Of a stretch of DNA of 64,000 nt, positions 17,974 through 27,041 are shown piece by piece (the stretch's first letter is position 1; each line of letters opens with the position of its first letter). The position numbers and the translations under genes were made by a program. The DNA lies in NCBI RefSeq assembly GCF_002272135.1, contig NZ_NPBF01000025.1, forward strand, positions 248,001 through 312,000. The letters are read 5' to 3'. Below the pieces are notes generated by a model. The model searched no databases. It was not told the DNA's origin and worked only from the letters and a program-made list of their open reading frames with translations. This DNA comes from Virgibacillus sp. 7505 (GTDB taxonomy: Bacteria; Bacillota; Bacilli; Bacillales; Amphibacillaceae).

Positions 17974-18831
17974 ATGCATAGAAAAGCGATACTTTTTTTG
18001 TCTCCGTCGTGGATTCTTCTATTATTGTTTTTCATAACTCCGATGTTACTGACTTTCGGCTTTGCTTTTACGAATTTGTCACTTACAGGGACCGATGCAG
18101 CCAACATTCAATTTATCGGATTCCAAAATTTCGCCAATATGTTCCAAGATCCTGAATTTCGAATAAGCGTGTTCCGGACGCTTATTTTCTTACTTTTCTC
18201 TGCCGTAATCGGACAGGTTGTCTTAGGATTGATCCTTGCATTGTTAATGAAGGAGAAGCGACGCGGCTTTCGCCGATTCATCGGTGTGATCGTGATTGCT
18301 GGCTGGGTGACACCAGAGATTGTCGTAGCTTTTTGCTGGGTAGCTTTCCTGAGTGATGCGGGAACGTTTAATGCGATCCTGCAAGGCATAGGATTTGAGC
18401 CAATCACCTGGTTATTCACCTTCCCGATGGTAAGTGTCATCATCGCAAACATTTGGCATGGTACTGCCTTTTCAATGATGGTTTTCCAAGCGGCATTGGA
18501 CGATGTGCCAAAATCGGTGCAAGAGGCTGCAGTCATAGACGGTGCATCCCGCTGGCAAATATTTTTCCGTGTGACGCTGCCAATTGTCAAAGGCTCGATT
18601 GTAACCAATATGATGCTGGTAACCTTGCAGACGCTCGGCGTCTTTACGTTGATCTACACGATGACAGGAGGGGGACCAGGCAATGCTACACAGATTCTGC
18701 CGATATTCATGTACAATCAAGCATTTGTAAATTACCAATTCGGATATGGTACTGCCATTTCTCTCGTATTGCTTGTTATCGGGACGATAGCCAGTCTGCT
18801 GTACATGCGTTTTATGAAAGTAAAACTATAA
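17974..18831 (+). CDS. sugar ABC transporter permease (MalF/UgpA type)
   Basis: 285 residues, six membrane segments, with the EAA loop EAAVIDGASRWQIFFRVTLP that docks on the ATPase. The ATG at 17974 follows AAAGGTGA at 17957. It partners with the second permease encoded 16 bases downstream. Confidence 0.88.
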   Translation: MHRKAILFLSPSWILLLLFFITPMLLTFGFAFTNLSLTGTDAANIQFIGFQNFANMFQDPEFRISVFRTLIFLLFSAVIGQVVLGLILALLMKEKRRGFRRFIGVIVIAGWVTPEIVVAFCWVAFLSDAGTFNAILQGIGFEPITWLFTFPMVSVIIANIWHGTAFSMMVFQAALDDVPKSVQEAAVIDGASRWQIFFRVTLPIVKGSIVTNMMLVTLQTLGVFTLIYTMTGGGPGNATQILPIFMYNQAFVNYQFGYGTAISLVLLVIGTIASLLYMRFMKVKL

Positions 18832-18847
18832 GGAGGAGGGATGCAGA

Positions 18848-19672
18848 ATGAAGGTATCGAAAAAAGAATTAGTAATCCACTATCTGGCGCTGATCTTCTT
18901 AGCTATCTGCTTCTTACTGCCTTTTTTGTGGCTCGTATTCGCTTCCTTCGATCAGCAGGCAACCCAAGCAATCAAGCTGCCGGAGAAATGGACGCTGGAT
19001 AACTTTACGGCCATTCTGTCAGATCCAAGTAATATCCGGTCTTTTGCGATTGGTTTGTTCATCTCGCTTGGGCAGGCAACGATTGTCGTGATTGTTGCTG
19101 GATTGGCTGCTTATCCGCTTTCTCGGTACAGGCTGCGTTACAAGCGTTCATTCCTTCTTACTATCTTATTCATGACGTCTTTACCGATCACGGCAGTTAT
19201 GGTGCCAGTCTATCAGCTGTTCCTCTTCCTGAACATCCAGGATTCCATTTTTTTCACGACGATCTTCCTAGCAGCATCAGGTCTGCCTTATGCTATCTGG
19301 ATGATGAAGAATTTCATGGATGCGGTGCCGATTGAACTGGAGGAATCTGCATGGGTGGATGGTGCATCGGTGCTGACGAGCATGCGCAAAGTGGTTGGGC
19401 CGTTAATGCTGCCGGGAATCTTCACCATTGCAATCTTCACATTTACAGGCAGCTGGGGAAACTTCTTTGTTCCTTATATTTTGCTGCAGACACAGGAAAA
19501 ACTTCCGGCGTCAGTGACACTGTACCAGTTTTTCGGAAACTACGGCATTATCGAGTACGGCAAATTAGCAGCGTTCTCCATGCTGTACACGATGCCGTCT
19601 ATTATTCTTTATATCTTTGCACAAAAATACATGTCCAAGGGTTTCAGTCTCGGCGGAGCATCCAAGGGCTAA
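18848..19672 (+). CDS. sugar ABC transporter permease (MalG/UgpE type)
   Basis: 274 residues, six membrane segments; EAA loop ESAWVDGASVLTSMRKVVGP. It completes the membrane channel. No ATP-binding subunit is encoded in this operon, so it probably uses a shared MsmX-type ATPase encoded elsewhere, as known for many Bacillus sugar importers (inference). Confidence 0.88.
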   Translation: MKVSKKELVIHYLALIFLAICFLLPFLWLVFASFDQQATQAIKLPEKWTLDNFTAILSDPSNIRSFAIGLFISLGQATIVVIVAGLAAYPLSRYRLRYKRSFLLTILFMTSLPITAVMVPVYQLFLFLNIQDSIFFTTIFLAASGLPYAIWMMKNFMDAVPIELEESAWVDGASVLTSMRKVVGPLMLPGIFTIAIFTFTGSWGNFFVPYILLQTQEKLPASVTLYQFFGNYGIIEYGKLAAFSMLYTMPSIILYIFAQKYMSKGFSLGGASKG

Positions 19673-19684
19673 AGGAGTGTAAGT

Positions 19685-22600
19685 ATGTTGAGTTTGAAAG
19701 AACGACAGCTGGAAAGAAGAATAGAAGAATTGGAGAAATACCGATATCGTGATCCGCGTGATTTGCAGCATTTTCTAGCATTGGAGGATCGAGAGAAAAA
19801 GGTGGCACCTAATGTTCCTGGTTTGGACGAATTTAAGGAGAAGCTGCATGTAGGTGACCATTGGAAAGGCCGGGATCGTTATCTTTGGCTGGCTAAGGAA
19901 ATTTCTCTTCCTGAGGAGTGGTCAGGAAAGCAGGTTGTGGGTGTATTTGATTTTGGCAAGACTGGCGGTGGAGGAAATTCAGGCTTTGAATCACAGTGCT
20001 ATGTGAACAATGTCCAGTATCAAGCAGTGGACTCCAATCATCAGGAGCTTTTCTTTGAGGACGACTGGCATGGAGATTCTATCTACTTGGCATTTCGTCT
20101 CTGGTCCGGCTTGGAAGGAGGCGGCAAAAGGGTTGAGCAGGAGCATCAAATAAAACGGGCTGAGCTAGCCATTTTCGAGGAGCAAACGGATGATTTGTAT
20201 TATACGGCCTTTGCCATTCTTGAAACGATCCGTGTACTAGACGAAAATGCTGCAGAGCGGGTTCAGCTCTTGTCGCTGTTAGACCAAACTATCCGGTTAA
20301 TTGATTGGAGCTCCCCTGGAAGTGAAACATTCTATCATTCTATTTATGAAGCAAACGACTATCTCCAAAAAGAATTGGATGGTCTTGACAGCGATTCCCC
20401 ACTAACGATTCGCTGTATCGGGCACACCCATATTGATGTAGCGTGGCTGTGGCGTTTGAAACATACAAGGGAAAAAGCTGGCCGTTCCTTTTCGACAGTT
20501 CTGCGTCTGATGGAAAAATATCCCGACTATAAATTTCTCCAAACACAGCCGCAGCTCTATAGCTATGTAAAGCAAGACTTCCCGGAACTGTACGCCCAGA
20601 TAAAAGAAAGAATCGCTGATGGTCAGTGGGAAGTGGACGGTGCGATGTGGCTGGAAGCAGACTGTAACTTGCCTTCTGGTGAATCACTGGTGCGTCAGAT
20701 CCTTCAGGGTGCTAAGTTCATCCAAGAGGAATTCGGAAAAGATGTGAACTACCTCTGGCTGCCGGATGTGTTCGGTTATTCCTGGGCATTGCCTCAGATT
20801 CTCAGCAAGGCAGGAATCAATACATTCCTGACGTCCAAGATCAGCTGGAACCAATTCAATCGGATGCCAAATGATACATTTACATGGCGGGGATTAGATG
20901 GAAGTGAAGTATTGACCCAATTTATCACGACACCAGATCCATCACCTCGTGAAAATACGTGGTTCGCCACTTATAATGGTCAAATCCTGCCAGATACCGT
21001 AACAGGTACATGGGATAACTATAAAAATAAAGCACTCACGAAGGAACTGCTATTGTCCTATGGCTACGGAGATGGCGGTGGCGGAGTGAACAGAACGATG
21101 CTTGAGATGAGGAGAAGGCTGGACCGTATGCCGGGACTGCCTAATGTTAAAACAGGCGATGTTAAGAGTTATTTTGAATCATTGCATGATCAGACCCAGA
21201 ATACATCAGAGTTCATGCCAGTCTGGGATGGAGAGCTTTACCTGGAATATCACCGCGGTACGTACACGAGCCAGGCCTATAATAAAAAAATGAACCGCAG
21301 GATGGAGCTTAAGCTGCGTGAAACGGAGTTCCTCCATGTGTGGAAAGCGATCCAGACAGAAGACTTTTTGAAGTATCCTTCTCTAACATTGGAAGAGGTA
21401 TGGCGGACGGTATTGCGTAATCAGTTCCACGATATTATTCCGGGATCTTCCATTCGGGAAGTGTATGAAGATAGTGAGAAGGAATACAAGGATGGATATG
21501 CAAAGCTTCAATCTCTGCAGAAAGATGCCGCGGATGATTTGATTACAGATAAAAAGCATACATGGAGTATTGTCAATTCCTCATCCTGGGAATTGGATGG
21601 TATCGTTAAGATAGAGACCGAGGATGAAGGTGTGTGGGAGGATGAAAATGGCAAGGCTTTGGTGGCACAAAAACACAAAGCTGGATGGTTTGTCGATGTG
21701 CCAGCTGTTCCGGGGACGGGAAGTAAACAGGTTCATTTAAGAACCGACAAAAAAGTTCCAGAACCAGAAAATGAATGGTTCGAACTGAACAATCGGGAGC
21801 TTGTGACACCATTTTATGAAGCCAGCTTTAATGAATATGGCCAGCTTCAGTCGCTATACGATAGAAAAGCGAAGCGTCATGTGCTAGCTGAGTCAGAGAA
21901 TGGAAATGTGTTTCAGGTGTTTGAGGATAAGCCGCTGGATTACGATGCTTGGGATATCGATCTATTTTATCAGGAGAAAAAGAAGGAAATCACGAACCTG
22001 CTTGATTTTACGTTGAAGGAAGCGGGACCACTGCAGCTTGTGATAGAAGCAAGCTGGCAGTACGGCAGTTCGATTATTCATCAGGATATTATCTTCTATC
22101 GCAATCGGAAAGTAATAGATTTTAAGACAGAGGTAGATTGGCATGAGCGGCAGCAATTATTGAAAACAGCCTTTCCTGTCCGAATTCGAGCAACAGAAGC
22201 AACTTATGATATCCAATACGGCAACGTCAAACGGCCGACACATTGGAATACGTCCTGGGATATAGCCAGGTTCGAATCTGTCGCTCATCAATGGGTCGAT
22301 TTCTCGGAGCAAAATTATGGCGTCAGTCTGCTTAACGATTGCAAGTATGGACACGATATCAAAGATCATACCATTCGCTTGTCATTGATCAAATCGGCGA
22401 TCGCGCCAGATATCGAACAAGATCAAGGGCGACATCAATTTACGTATTCTCTGTATCCCCATGAGAAAGGATGGGTAGAGGCGAATACGGTACAGGAGGC
22501 ATGGAAGCTGAATCAGCCTTTCCAGGTTTACAGCGGAGTAAATGACAAAGACGGAGCAAAACTATTTTCTATAGATAATCCGAATGTACAGCTGGATGCC

Positions 22601-22816
22601 GTTAAGAAAGCTGAAGATGATGACGACATCATCATCCGTCTGCATGAATACACGGGCGGCACACAGCAGGTGGCAATACAGCCAGAGTTCGAATATAGCT
22701 TCTGGGAGGAATGTGATTTGAGGGAAAGAAACTTATACCAAAGCCCTCAGGAAGGGAGTATAGAATTATCCTTCACTCCATATGAAATAAAGACAATACG
22801 TATATCCAAATCATGA
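19685..22816 (+). CDS. alpha-mannosidase, glycoside hydrolase family 38
   Basis: Cytoplasmic 1043-residue enzyme without a signal peptide; the family cleaves alpha-mannosides with retention using Zn. Visible: an N-terminal ancillary region, the zinc-binding GHTHIDVAWLW near residue 244, EADCNLPSGESLVRQ near residue 323 with the nucleophile Asp, WLPDVFGYSWALPQIL, and FHDIIPGSS near residue 580, then beta-rich C-terminal domains. The length matches bacterial GH38 enzymes. It is the last gene of the importer operon, so imported mannosides are probably hydrolysed here inside the cell. Confidence 0.92.
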   Translation: MLSLKERQLERRIEELEKYRYRDPRDLQHFLALEDREKKVAPNVPGLDEFKEKLHVGDHWKGRDRYLWLAKEISLPEEWSGKQVVGVFDFGKTGGGGNSGFESQCYVNNVQYQAVDSNHQELFFEDDWHGDSIYLAFRLWSGLEGGGKRVEQEHQIKRAELAIFEEQTDDLYYTAFAILETIRVLDENAAERVQLLSLLDQTIRLIDWSSPGSETFYHSIYEANDYLQKELDGLDSDSPLTIRCIGHTHIDVAWLWRLKHTREKAGRSFSTVLRLMEKYPDYKFLQTQPQLYSYVKQDFPELYAQIKERIADGQWEVDGAMWLEADCNLPSGESLVRQILQGAKFIQEEFGKDVNYLWLPDVFGYSWALPQILSKAGINTFLTSKISWNQFNRMPNDTFTWRGLDGSEVLTQFITTPDPSPRENTWFATYNGQILPDTVTGTWDNYKNKALTKELLLSYGYGDGGGGVNRTMLEMRRRLDRMPGLPNVKTGDVKSYFESLHDQTQNTSEFMPVWDGELYLEYHRGTYTSQAYNKKMNRRMELKLRETEFLHVWKAIQTEDFLKYPSLTLEEVWRTVLRNQFHDIIPGSSIREVYEDSEKEYKDGYAKLQSLQKDAADDLITDKKHTWSIVNSSSWELDGIVKIETEDEGVWEDENGKALVAQKHKAGWFVDVPAVPGTGSKQVHLRTDKKVPEPENEWFELNNRELVTPFYEASFNEYGQLQSLYDRKAKRHVLAESENGNVFQVFEDKPLDYDAWDIDLFYQEKKKEITNLLDFTLKEAGPLQLVIEASWQYGSSIIHQDIIFYRNRKVIDFKTEVDWHERQQLLKTAFPVRIRATEATYDIQYGNVKRPTHWNTSWDIARFESVAHQWVDFSEQNYGVSLLNDCKYGHDIKDHTIRLSLIKSAIAPDIEQDQGRHQFTYSLYPHEKGWVEANTVQEAWKLNQPFQVYSGVNDKDGAKLFSIDNPNVQLDAVKKAEDDDDIIIRLHEYTGGTQQVAIQPEFEYSFWEECDLRERNLYQSPQEGSIELSFTPYEIKTIRISKS

Positions 22817-22844
22817 GAAAAGCCCCTTGTGGGCTTTTCTTTTT
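22816..22844 (+). terminator. Rho-independent terminator of the mannoside operon
   Basis: Stem AGAAAAGCCC / GGGCTTTTCT, 5-base loop, then T residues; its first base is the last base of the mannosidase stop codon. Confidence 0.88.
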
Positions 22845-22883
22845 ACTGTATACTTTCGTGTACGGAAGCAAAGGGGGATACGT

Positions 22884-23324
22884 ATGCGAGCGTTTGGCAA
22901 TAAGGTATTAGGAAAACATTATGTGGAGAGACGAGCTGTTTACGGAATACTGTACGACCCATCCCGAAAAATAGGTGTGATTCGGTTAAAAAATGACCAC
23001 TTGTTAATGTTGCCTGGAGGAGGAATAGAGAACGGCGAGAACGAATTAGAATGTCTGGAAAGAGAAATGCTTGAGGAAACCGGCTACACAATTAACAAGC
23101 CGGCTTTTTTATGTCAAGGGACTCAATATTTCAAGTCTGGAGATGGCAGCCAATATATACAAAATATAGGGAGTTTCTACAGCTGTTCACTGGGCGTAAA
23201 GAAGAGTGGACCAATGGAAGAGGATCATGAATTGATTTGGCTGACCCCTGAAGAAGCAGCAAGCAGATTATTTCATCAGCACCAAGCCTGGTCTGTACGG
23301 CAATACCTCAGATTACTAGATTAA
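22884..23324 (+). CDS. NUDIX hydrolase
   Basis: 146 residues from the ATG at 22884, which follows AAAGGGGGA at 22870. An in-frame upstream ATG at 22827 would place the start inside the preceding terminator and is rejected. The Nudix box is GGGIENGENELECLEREMLE followed by ETGY, near residues 45-67, with the REUXEE glutamates that bind Mg. Nucleotide-diphosphate-X substrate unknown. Confidence 0.82.
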   Translation: MRAFGNKVLGKHYVERRAVYGILYDPSRKIGVIRLKNDHLLMLPGGGIENGENELECLEREMLEETGYTINKPAFLCQGTQYFKSGDGSQYIQNIGSFYSCSLGVKKSGPMEEDHELIWLTPEEAASRLFHQHQAWSVRQYLRLLD

Positions 23325-23347
23325 ACCTTGATCAGCTTATCTGTGCT

Positions 23348-23384
23348 TTGGATTCTAACTTTCCTATAGTATACTTTAGGAAAG
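23348..23384 (+). promoter_or_regulatory. promoter with an inverted repeat over the -10 box, upstream of a MerR-like gene
   Basis: -35 TTGGAT (23348-23353), 16-base spacer, -10 TATACT (23370-23375). The perfect inverted repeat CTTTCCTA / TAGGAAAG (23359-23366 and 23377-23384) brackets the -10 box, as an operator would. Confidence 0.55.
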
Positions 23385-23414
23385 TGTTTCCATTTATACA
23401 TAAAGCAAGGGGGG

Positions 23415-23837
23415 ATGGATTTGTCTGAAAAAGAAATGCAGTATACGGCAAAGGATTTGGCTGCTTCATTGGATGTGACAACCTCGACGCTGCGAAGATG
23501 GGCGATTGCATTGGAAAGTGCACATTATCCATTTCAGCGGAATGAAAAAGGGCAGCGGATCTATGCAGAACAGGATATCACTACATTTGAAGAGCTAAAG
23601 AAATTACTTGGAGAAAAAATGACTTTTGCAGATGCAATCCAGAAGCTGACCGGGCATACCGAAACGAAGGAGAAAAAAACGGAAACAGAGAAAATAATGA
23701 ACGTAACTGTAGAGGATGTGGAGAAGCTTGTCTCACGTGCAGTGAAAAAAGCAGTAAAGAAAGAACGGGAAAAGCTGTTCAAACAGATGAAAAAGCAGAT
23801 GAAAAAAGAGATGGAGAAGCTAAAAGAGAAGAATTAA
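23415..23837 (+). CDS. MerR-like DNA-binding protein with lysine-rich coiled-coil tail
   Basis: 141 residues. The N-terminal winged-helix HTH reads YTAKDLAASLDVTTSTLRRW, then RIYAEQDITTFEELKKLL, as in MerR/DUF3967/RacA-like proteins. The C-terminal 60 residues are a highly charged helix rich in Lys and Glu (KKEREKLF, KKQMKKEMEKLK), probably a coiled coil. The annotated ATG at 23415 directly abuts the GGGGGG Shine-Dalgarno; TTG at 23421 has better spacing (6-7 bases) and may be the true start. Relatives are often plasmid- or prophage-borne, but no such genes are nearby. Confidence 0.7.
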   Translation: MDLSEKEMQYTAKDLAASLDVTTSTLRRWAIALESAHYPFQRNEKGQRIYAEQDITTFEELKKLLGEKMTFADAIQKLTGHTETKEKKTETEKIMNVTVEDVEKLVSRAVKKAVKKEREKLFKQMKKQMKKEMEKLKEKN

Positions 23838-23839
23838 TT

Positions 23840-23862
23840 AGATCACATAGGTGATCTTTTTT
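23840..23862 (+). terminator. Rho-independent terminator
   Basis: Stem AGATCAC / GTGATCT with a 4-base loop followed by a T run. Confidence 0.75.
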
Positions 23863-23984
23863 ATTACCTTAAAGAAGGTACGCCTCAATCTAAATGATAC
23901 AAAAGTCAGAATTATAAGTCTAGTATTTTTTTTATTTGATGCCAAAATGAAATAGTATTCGATTATAGATTAGGAGGCGTTAGG

Positions 23985-24731
23985 ATGAAGCAGAATATTT
24001 ATGACAATGAAGTATTTTTTGAGAATTACAAAGCTTTGCGGGAAGATCCGGTGAATTACAATGAACTCCTAGAGCAGCCAGAGATAAAACGAATGCTGCC
24101 TGACTTGAAGGGCATGCGTGTCCTGGATATTGGCTGTGGCATGGGTGATTTAGCTAAGTATTGTGTGGAGCAGGGAGCTGAGCATGTAACAGCCATTGAT
24201 CCATCCAGCAAAATGCTGCAGGAGGCAAGAACAAGGAATAGTCATCCTTCAATCGAATATGTTCAAACAGCATTAGAGGATGCAGTAATGACAATAGATA
24301 GTTACGATATTGCTGTCAGTTCGCTTGTCATGCATTATGTTGCAGACTACGAAGCAGTCATCCAGTCCATCCATGACGCTTTGAAGGAAGACGGTATTTT
24401 GTTGTTCTCCACCGAGCATCCAATCGTGACTGCCAGAAAAGAAGGAAACAAATGGAGTACGGATGCAGAAGGGAACCGGATTCATTTCGCAGTAGACAAC
24501 TATCAGGAGCAAGGGCGACGTGAAGCGAAATGGTATGTGGATGGAGTCGTTTATTATCATCGGTCGATTGCTGCGCTATGCAATGGCCTGATACAAAATG
24601 GTTTCAGTCTCGAAGAAATAACCGAGCCAATGCCAAGTGAAAAGGCAATTGCTCAGCTGCCGCGGATAGAGCATGAGCTTCGCCGGCCTTCCTTCATTAT
24701 TTTGAAAGCGAGAAAAACAGCCCGTCCTTAA
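23985..24731 (+). CDS. class I SAM-dependent methyltransferase
   Basis: 248 residues; SAM motif I VLDIGCGMGDLAKY near residue 46, acidic AIDPSSKML, and SSLVMHYVADYE, typical of the Methyltransf_11/25 group. Acceptor unknown. The stop codon TAA lies in the loop of the hairpin shared with the convergent pabBC gene, whose 3' end overlaps by four bases. Confidence 0.8.
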   Translation: MKQNIYDNEVFFENYKALREDPVNYNELLEQPEIKRMLPDLKGMRVLDIGCGMGDLAKYCVEQGAEHVTAIDPSSKMLQEARTRNSHPSIEYVQTALEDAVMTIDSYDIAVSSLVMHYVADYEAVIQSIHDALKEDGILLFSTEHPIVTARKEGNKWSTDAEGNRIHFAVDNYQEQGRREAKWYVDGVVYYHRSIAALCNGLIQNGFSLEEITEPMPSEKAIAQLPRIEHELRRPSFIILKARKTARP

Positions 24732-24741
24732 TGGACGGGCT
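24714..24741. terminator. hairpin holding the stop codons of two convergent genes in its loop
   Basis: Perfect 9-bp stem AGCCCGTCC / GGACGGGCT (24719-24727 with 24733-24741) with loop TTAAT. The loop contains TAA on the plus strand (24729-24731) and TAA on the minus strand (24728-24730). The A5 run on its left is a U-tract for minus-strand transcripts, so it mainly terminates pabBC. Confidence 0.85.
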
Positions 24742-26461
24742 CCATTTCTACCCAGCCACGAACGCTGTTGATCAGCCAGATACGAGAAGCAGTTTGAAGA
24801 TCAGATCTCGTCAAGACAGCTTCTTGAATCGTTCCTTTTTCCACTAATTCTTCCCGCAACGTACCTGGCAGCAGACCGCTGGCAACAGGAGGCGTCAATA
24901 GTTTGCCTTCCTGCTCGATGACAAGATTGCCAATCGTGAATTCGGTCAGTTCACCAGCTTCATTCCAAAGCAGCGTATCGAACACGTCAGGCTTGTCTAT
25001 CTTGTAATCTTCATACACTTTACGATAAGTTGTCTTGTGATAATAATATCGATTGGTCTTGTCTATTGGTGTCGCAGCCAAAGCAAATCTCTGTTTATTT
25101 TCCATCAATGCTGGCATTTCACTGTAGGAAAGCTCAAGCTCTCCGTTCGAATCAGCTAAAAGACGCACCCGGTGTGATGCTCCCGAGTGCTTGATTTGAT
25201 GTTGGTGCAGGAGCTTTCGGACAGCTGCTTCTTCAATCGGGATGCTGAAATAATCTGCTGACTGCAGCAGACGGCGAATATGTCTATTTTCCAGCGTAAA
25301 ACGACCATTTGAATATGCGATTGTTTCCAGCAGCTTGAAATCTGGAAGCTGCTCCTGCAGCACAGAGGATTTGGCAATAGCTTCCTCATACTCACCCTCA
25401 GCAGTCGAATCCCAGGTGATACCGCCGCCGACACTATAGGTAGCTTGTTTCTCTGATTTGGAGATGATTGCAGTACGGATCGGCACATTGAAAACAGCTT
25501 CACCACCGGGCTCAATATAGCCAATAGCACCACAATAGACCTCGCGTGGTTCCGGTTCTAGGTCCGAAATAACTTTCATTGTGCTCGCCTTCGGGGCGCC
25601 TGTGATTGAGCCGCACGGGAAGAGGGCGCGCATGATATCGGTTATTGTTGTACCTGGGACAGTTTCTGCTTCCACAGTCGAGGTCATCTGATATACTGTC
25701 GGGTATTTTTCAATAGTATATAAAGCTGGAACACGTACTGTACCAAGCTTTGCAACCCGGCTGATATCATTACGAAGCAAATCTACAATCATGACATTCT
25801 CAGCGCGGTCCTTTACAGATGCAGCTAGAATTTCCCGCTGTTCAAGGTCCTGTGCGTACGTAAGCCCGCGTTTGATCGTACCTTTCATCGGCTTTGTGAT
25901 GATGCGCTCTCCATCCCAGCGGAAAAATAGTTCAGGAGAAGCAGATAGAATGGCAGCATCCTCCCAAGCAAGATAGGCAGTGTAATCAGCACACTGCGCC
26001 CGCTGCATTTGGCGGAAAAGAGCAGCAGGATCACCTGCAAATGCTGTGCGCAGACGCATCGTAAAATTCGTCTGATATGTATTGCCTGCAGCGATTTCCT
26101 CTTTTATTTTCTGGATAGCTTGTTCATATGCTTTTTTGGGGATTGCCGGCTGCCAATTGAGCTTATTTGGTACTTCATCTATTGATTCGGGCTGTTCATG
26201 ATGAAAGGCTTTGTAAATACCGAATTGTAAAAGGGGCAGCTTTGAATCTGGAACAGTAATATAGCTTGGATCAAATGCTCCAGCGGCTTCATAGGAAAGG
26301 TAACCGGCAGCATAATATCCCTTCTCTGTATATGCTTGCACCTGCTCCAGGCAGGGAATGACTTCATCTATTGAGTGTGCAGACAGCAATGTATGCTGCT
26401 CTGTAAAGCGCCGATGCTGTGTCTGTCCCTTTGCATCAGCAAAATTGAAATAAGCGTACAT
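24728..26461 (-). CDS. pabBC: fused aminodeoxychorismate synthase component I / aminodeoxychorismate lyase
   Basis: 577-residue bifunctional protein for p-aminobenzoate (folate) synthesis. Residues about 1-360 form the chorismate-binding PabB domain (KPMKGTIKRG, ENVMIVDLLRNDISRV, GSITGAPKAS near 284); residues about 365-577 form the PLP-dependent PabC lyase domain (LLWNEAGELTEFTIGNLVIE, SGLLPGTLREEL). PabB makes 4-amino-4-deoxychorismate and PabC removes pyruvate. No glutaminase PabA is encoded beside it, so it would use one from elsewhere. Single gene on the minus strand with AAAGGAGATG just upstream. Confidence 0.88.
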   Translation of the reverse strand: MYAYFNFADAKGQTQHRRFTEQHTLLSAHSIDEVIPCLEQVQAYTEKGYYAAGYLSYEAAGAFDPSYITVPDSKLPLLQFGIYKAFHHEQPESIDEVPNKLNWQPAIPKKAYEQAIQKIKEEIAAGNTYQTNFTMRLRTAFAGDPAALFRQMQRAQCADYTAYLAWEDAAILSASPELFFRWDGERIITKPMKGTIKRGLTYAQDLEQREILAASVKDRAENVMIVDLLRNDISRVAKLGTVRVPALYTIEKYPTVYQMTSTVEAETVPGTTITDIMRALFPCGSITGAPKASTMKVISDLEPEPREVYCGAIGYIEPGGEAVFNVPIRTAIISKSEKQATYSVGGGITWDSTAEGEYEEAIAKSSVLQEQLPDFKLLETIAYSNGRFTLENRHIRRLLQSADYFSIPIEEAAVRKLLHQHQIKHSGASHRVRLLADSNGELELSYSEMPALMENKQRFALAATPIDKTNRYYYHKTTYRKVYEDYKIDKPDVFDTLLWNEAGELTEFTIGNLVIEQEGKLLTPPVASGLLPGTLREELVEKGTIQEAVLTRSDLQTASRIWLINSVRGWVEMEPVH

Positions 26462-26598
26462 GGAACATCTCCTTTCTGGCTTTTCTAGTATCTCATATGG
26501 TGAATTAACCGAATAGCTTATTGGAATAGAGTAATTATTGAAACTATTTCCATATTATTACCGTATAAAAGGTACAATCTTTTAGGAGGAGTTGCAAG

Positions 26599-26781
26599 TT
26601 GCGGACGATCCAAGTGTTGAAGGAACTAGGATTTTGGGTGTTTGCATGTATTTATATGATAGGTATTCGTCCCAATCTGGACGGATATGTACTATGGATA
26701 CCGGATTTGCTTATTTGTGCGGCTATTGTACTTTCCCTGACTGCCTATATACTTCGCTTCGGGCGGAAAAAAGAGTATTAG
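26599..26781 (+). CDS. hypothetical small membrane protein
   Basis: 60 residues, starting at a TTG that lies 9 bases after AGGAGG (26584-26589). Two hydrophobic segments (LGFWVFACIYMIGI and LLICAAIVLSLTAYIL) and a basic tail GRKKEY. A longer frame on the same stretch lacks a better start and is rejected. Not recognised. Confidence 0.5.
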   Translation: MRTIQVLKELGFWVFACIYMIGIRPNLDGYVLWIPDLLICAAIVLSLTAYILRFGRKKEY

Positions 26782-26796
26782 CAAAAGGAGATAACC

Positions 26797-26982
26797 ATGA
26801 TAAAACAATTTAACTATACTGATGCAATTATATTGTTCACCTTCCTCGTGTTTATGACAAGTGTAGATGTACGTCATTTGAAATGGTTGGAATGGGGAGT
26901 GCTGATTGTATACAGTATATGGGCTTTCTTGATGGGACTTAAGACTGTAGCAATCTTGAAAAAATCAGAACCAAAGACCTGA
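26797..26982 (+). CDS. hypothetical small membrane protein
   Basis: 61 residues behind AAAGGAGAT, 15 bases downstream of the previous small gene, so probably co-transcribed. Two hydrophobic segments (DAIILFTFLVFMTSV and WGVLIVYSIWAFLMGL) and a charged tail. The layout resembles the preceding small protein; the two may act together (inference). Confidence 0.5.
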   Translation: MIKQFNYTDAIILFTFLVFMTSVDVRHLKWLEWGVLIVYSIWAFLMGLKTVAILKKSEPKT

Positions 26983-27041
26983 GAGTTTGCTAGAAATCTG
27001 GTCATATTATTGGTTCCCATTTCTCGAAAGGAGGTAAGCGA

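Noticed and set aside
26592-26813. 73-codon frame overlapping the two small membrane protein genes.
   Set aside because: The competing TTG-started frame has the AGGAGG site at correct spacing and a membrane-protein pattern; this one is out of frame with it.
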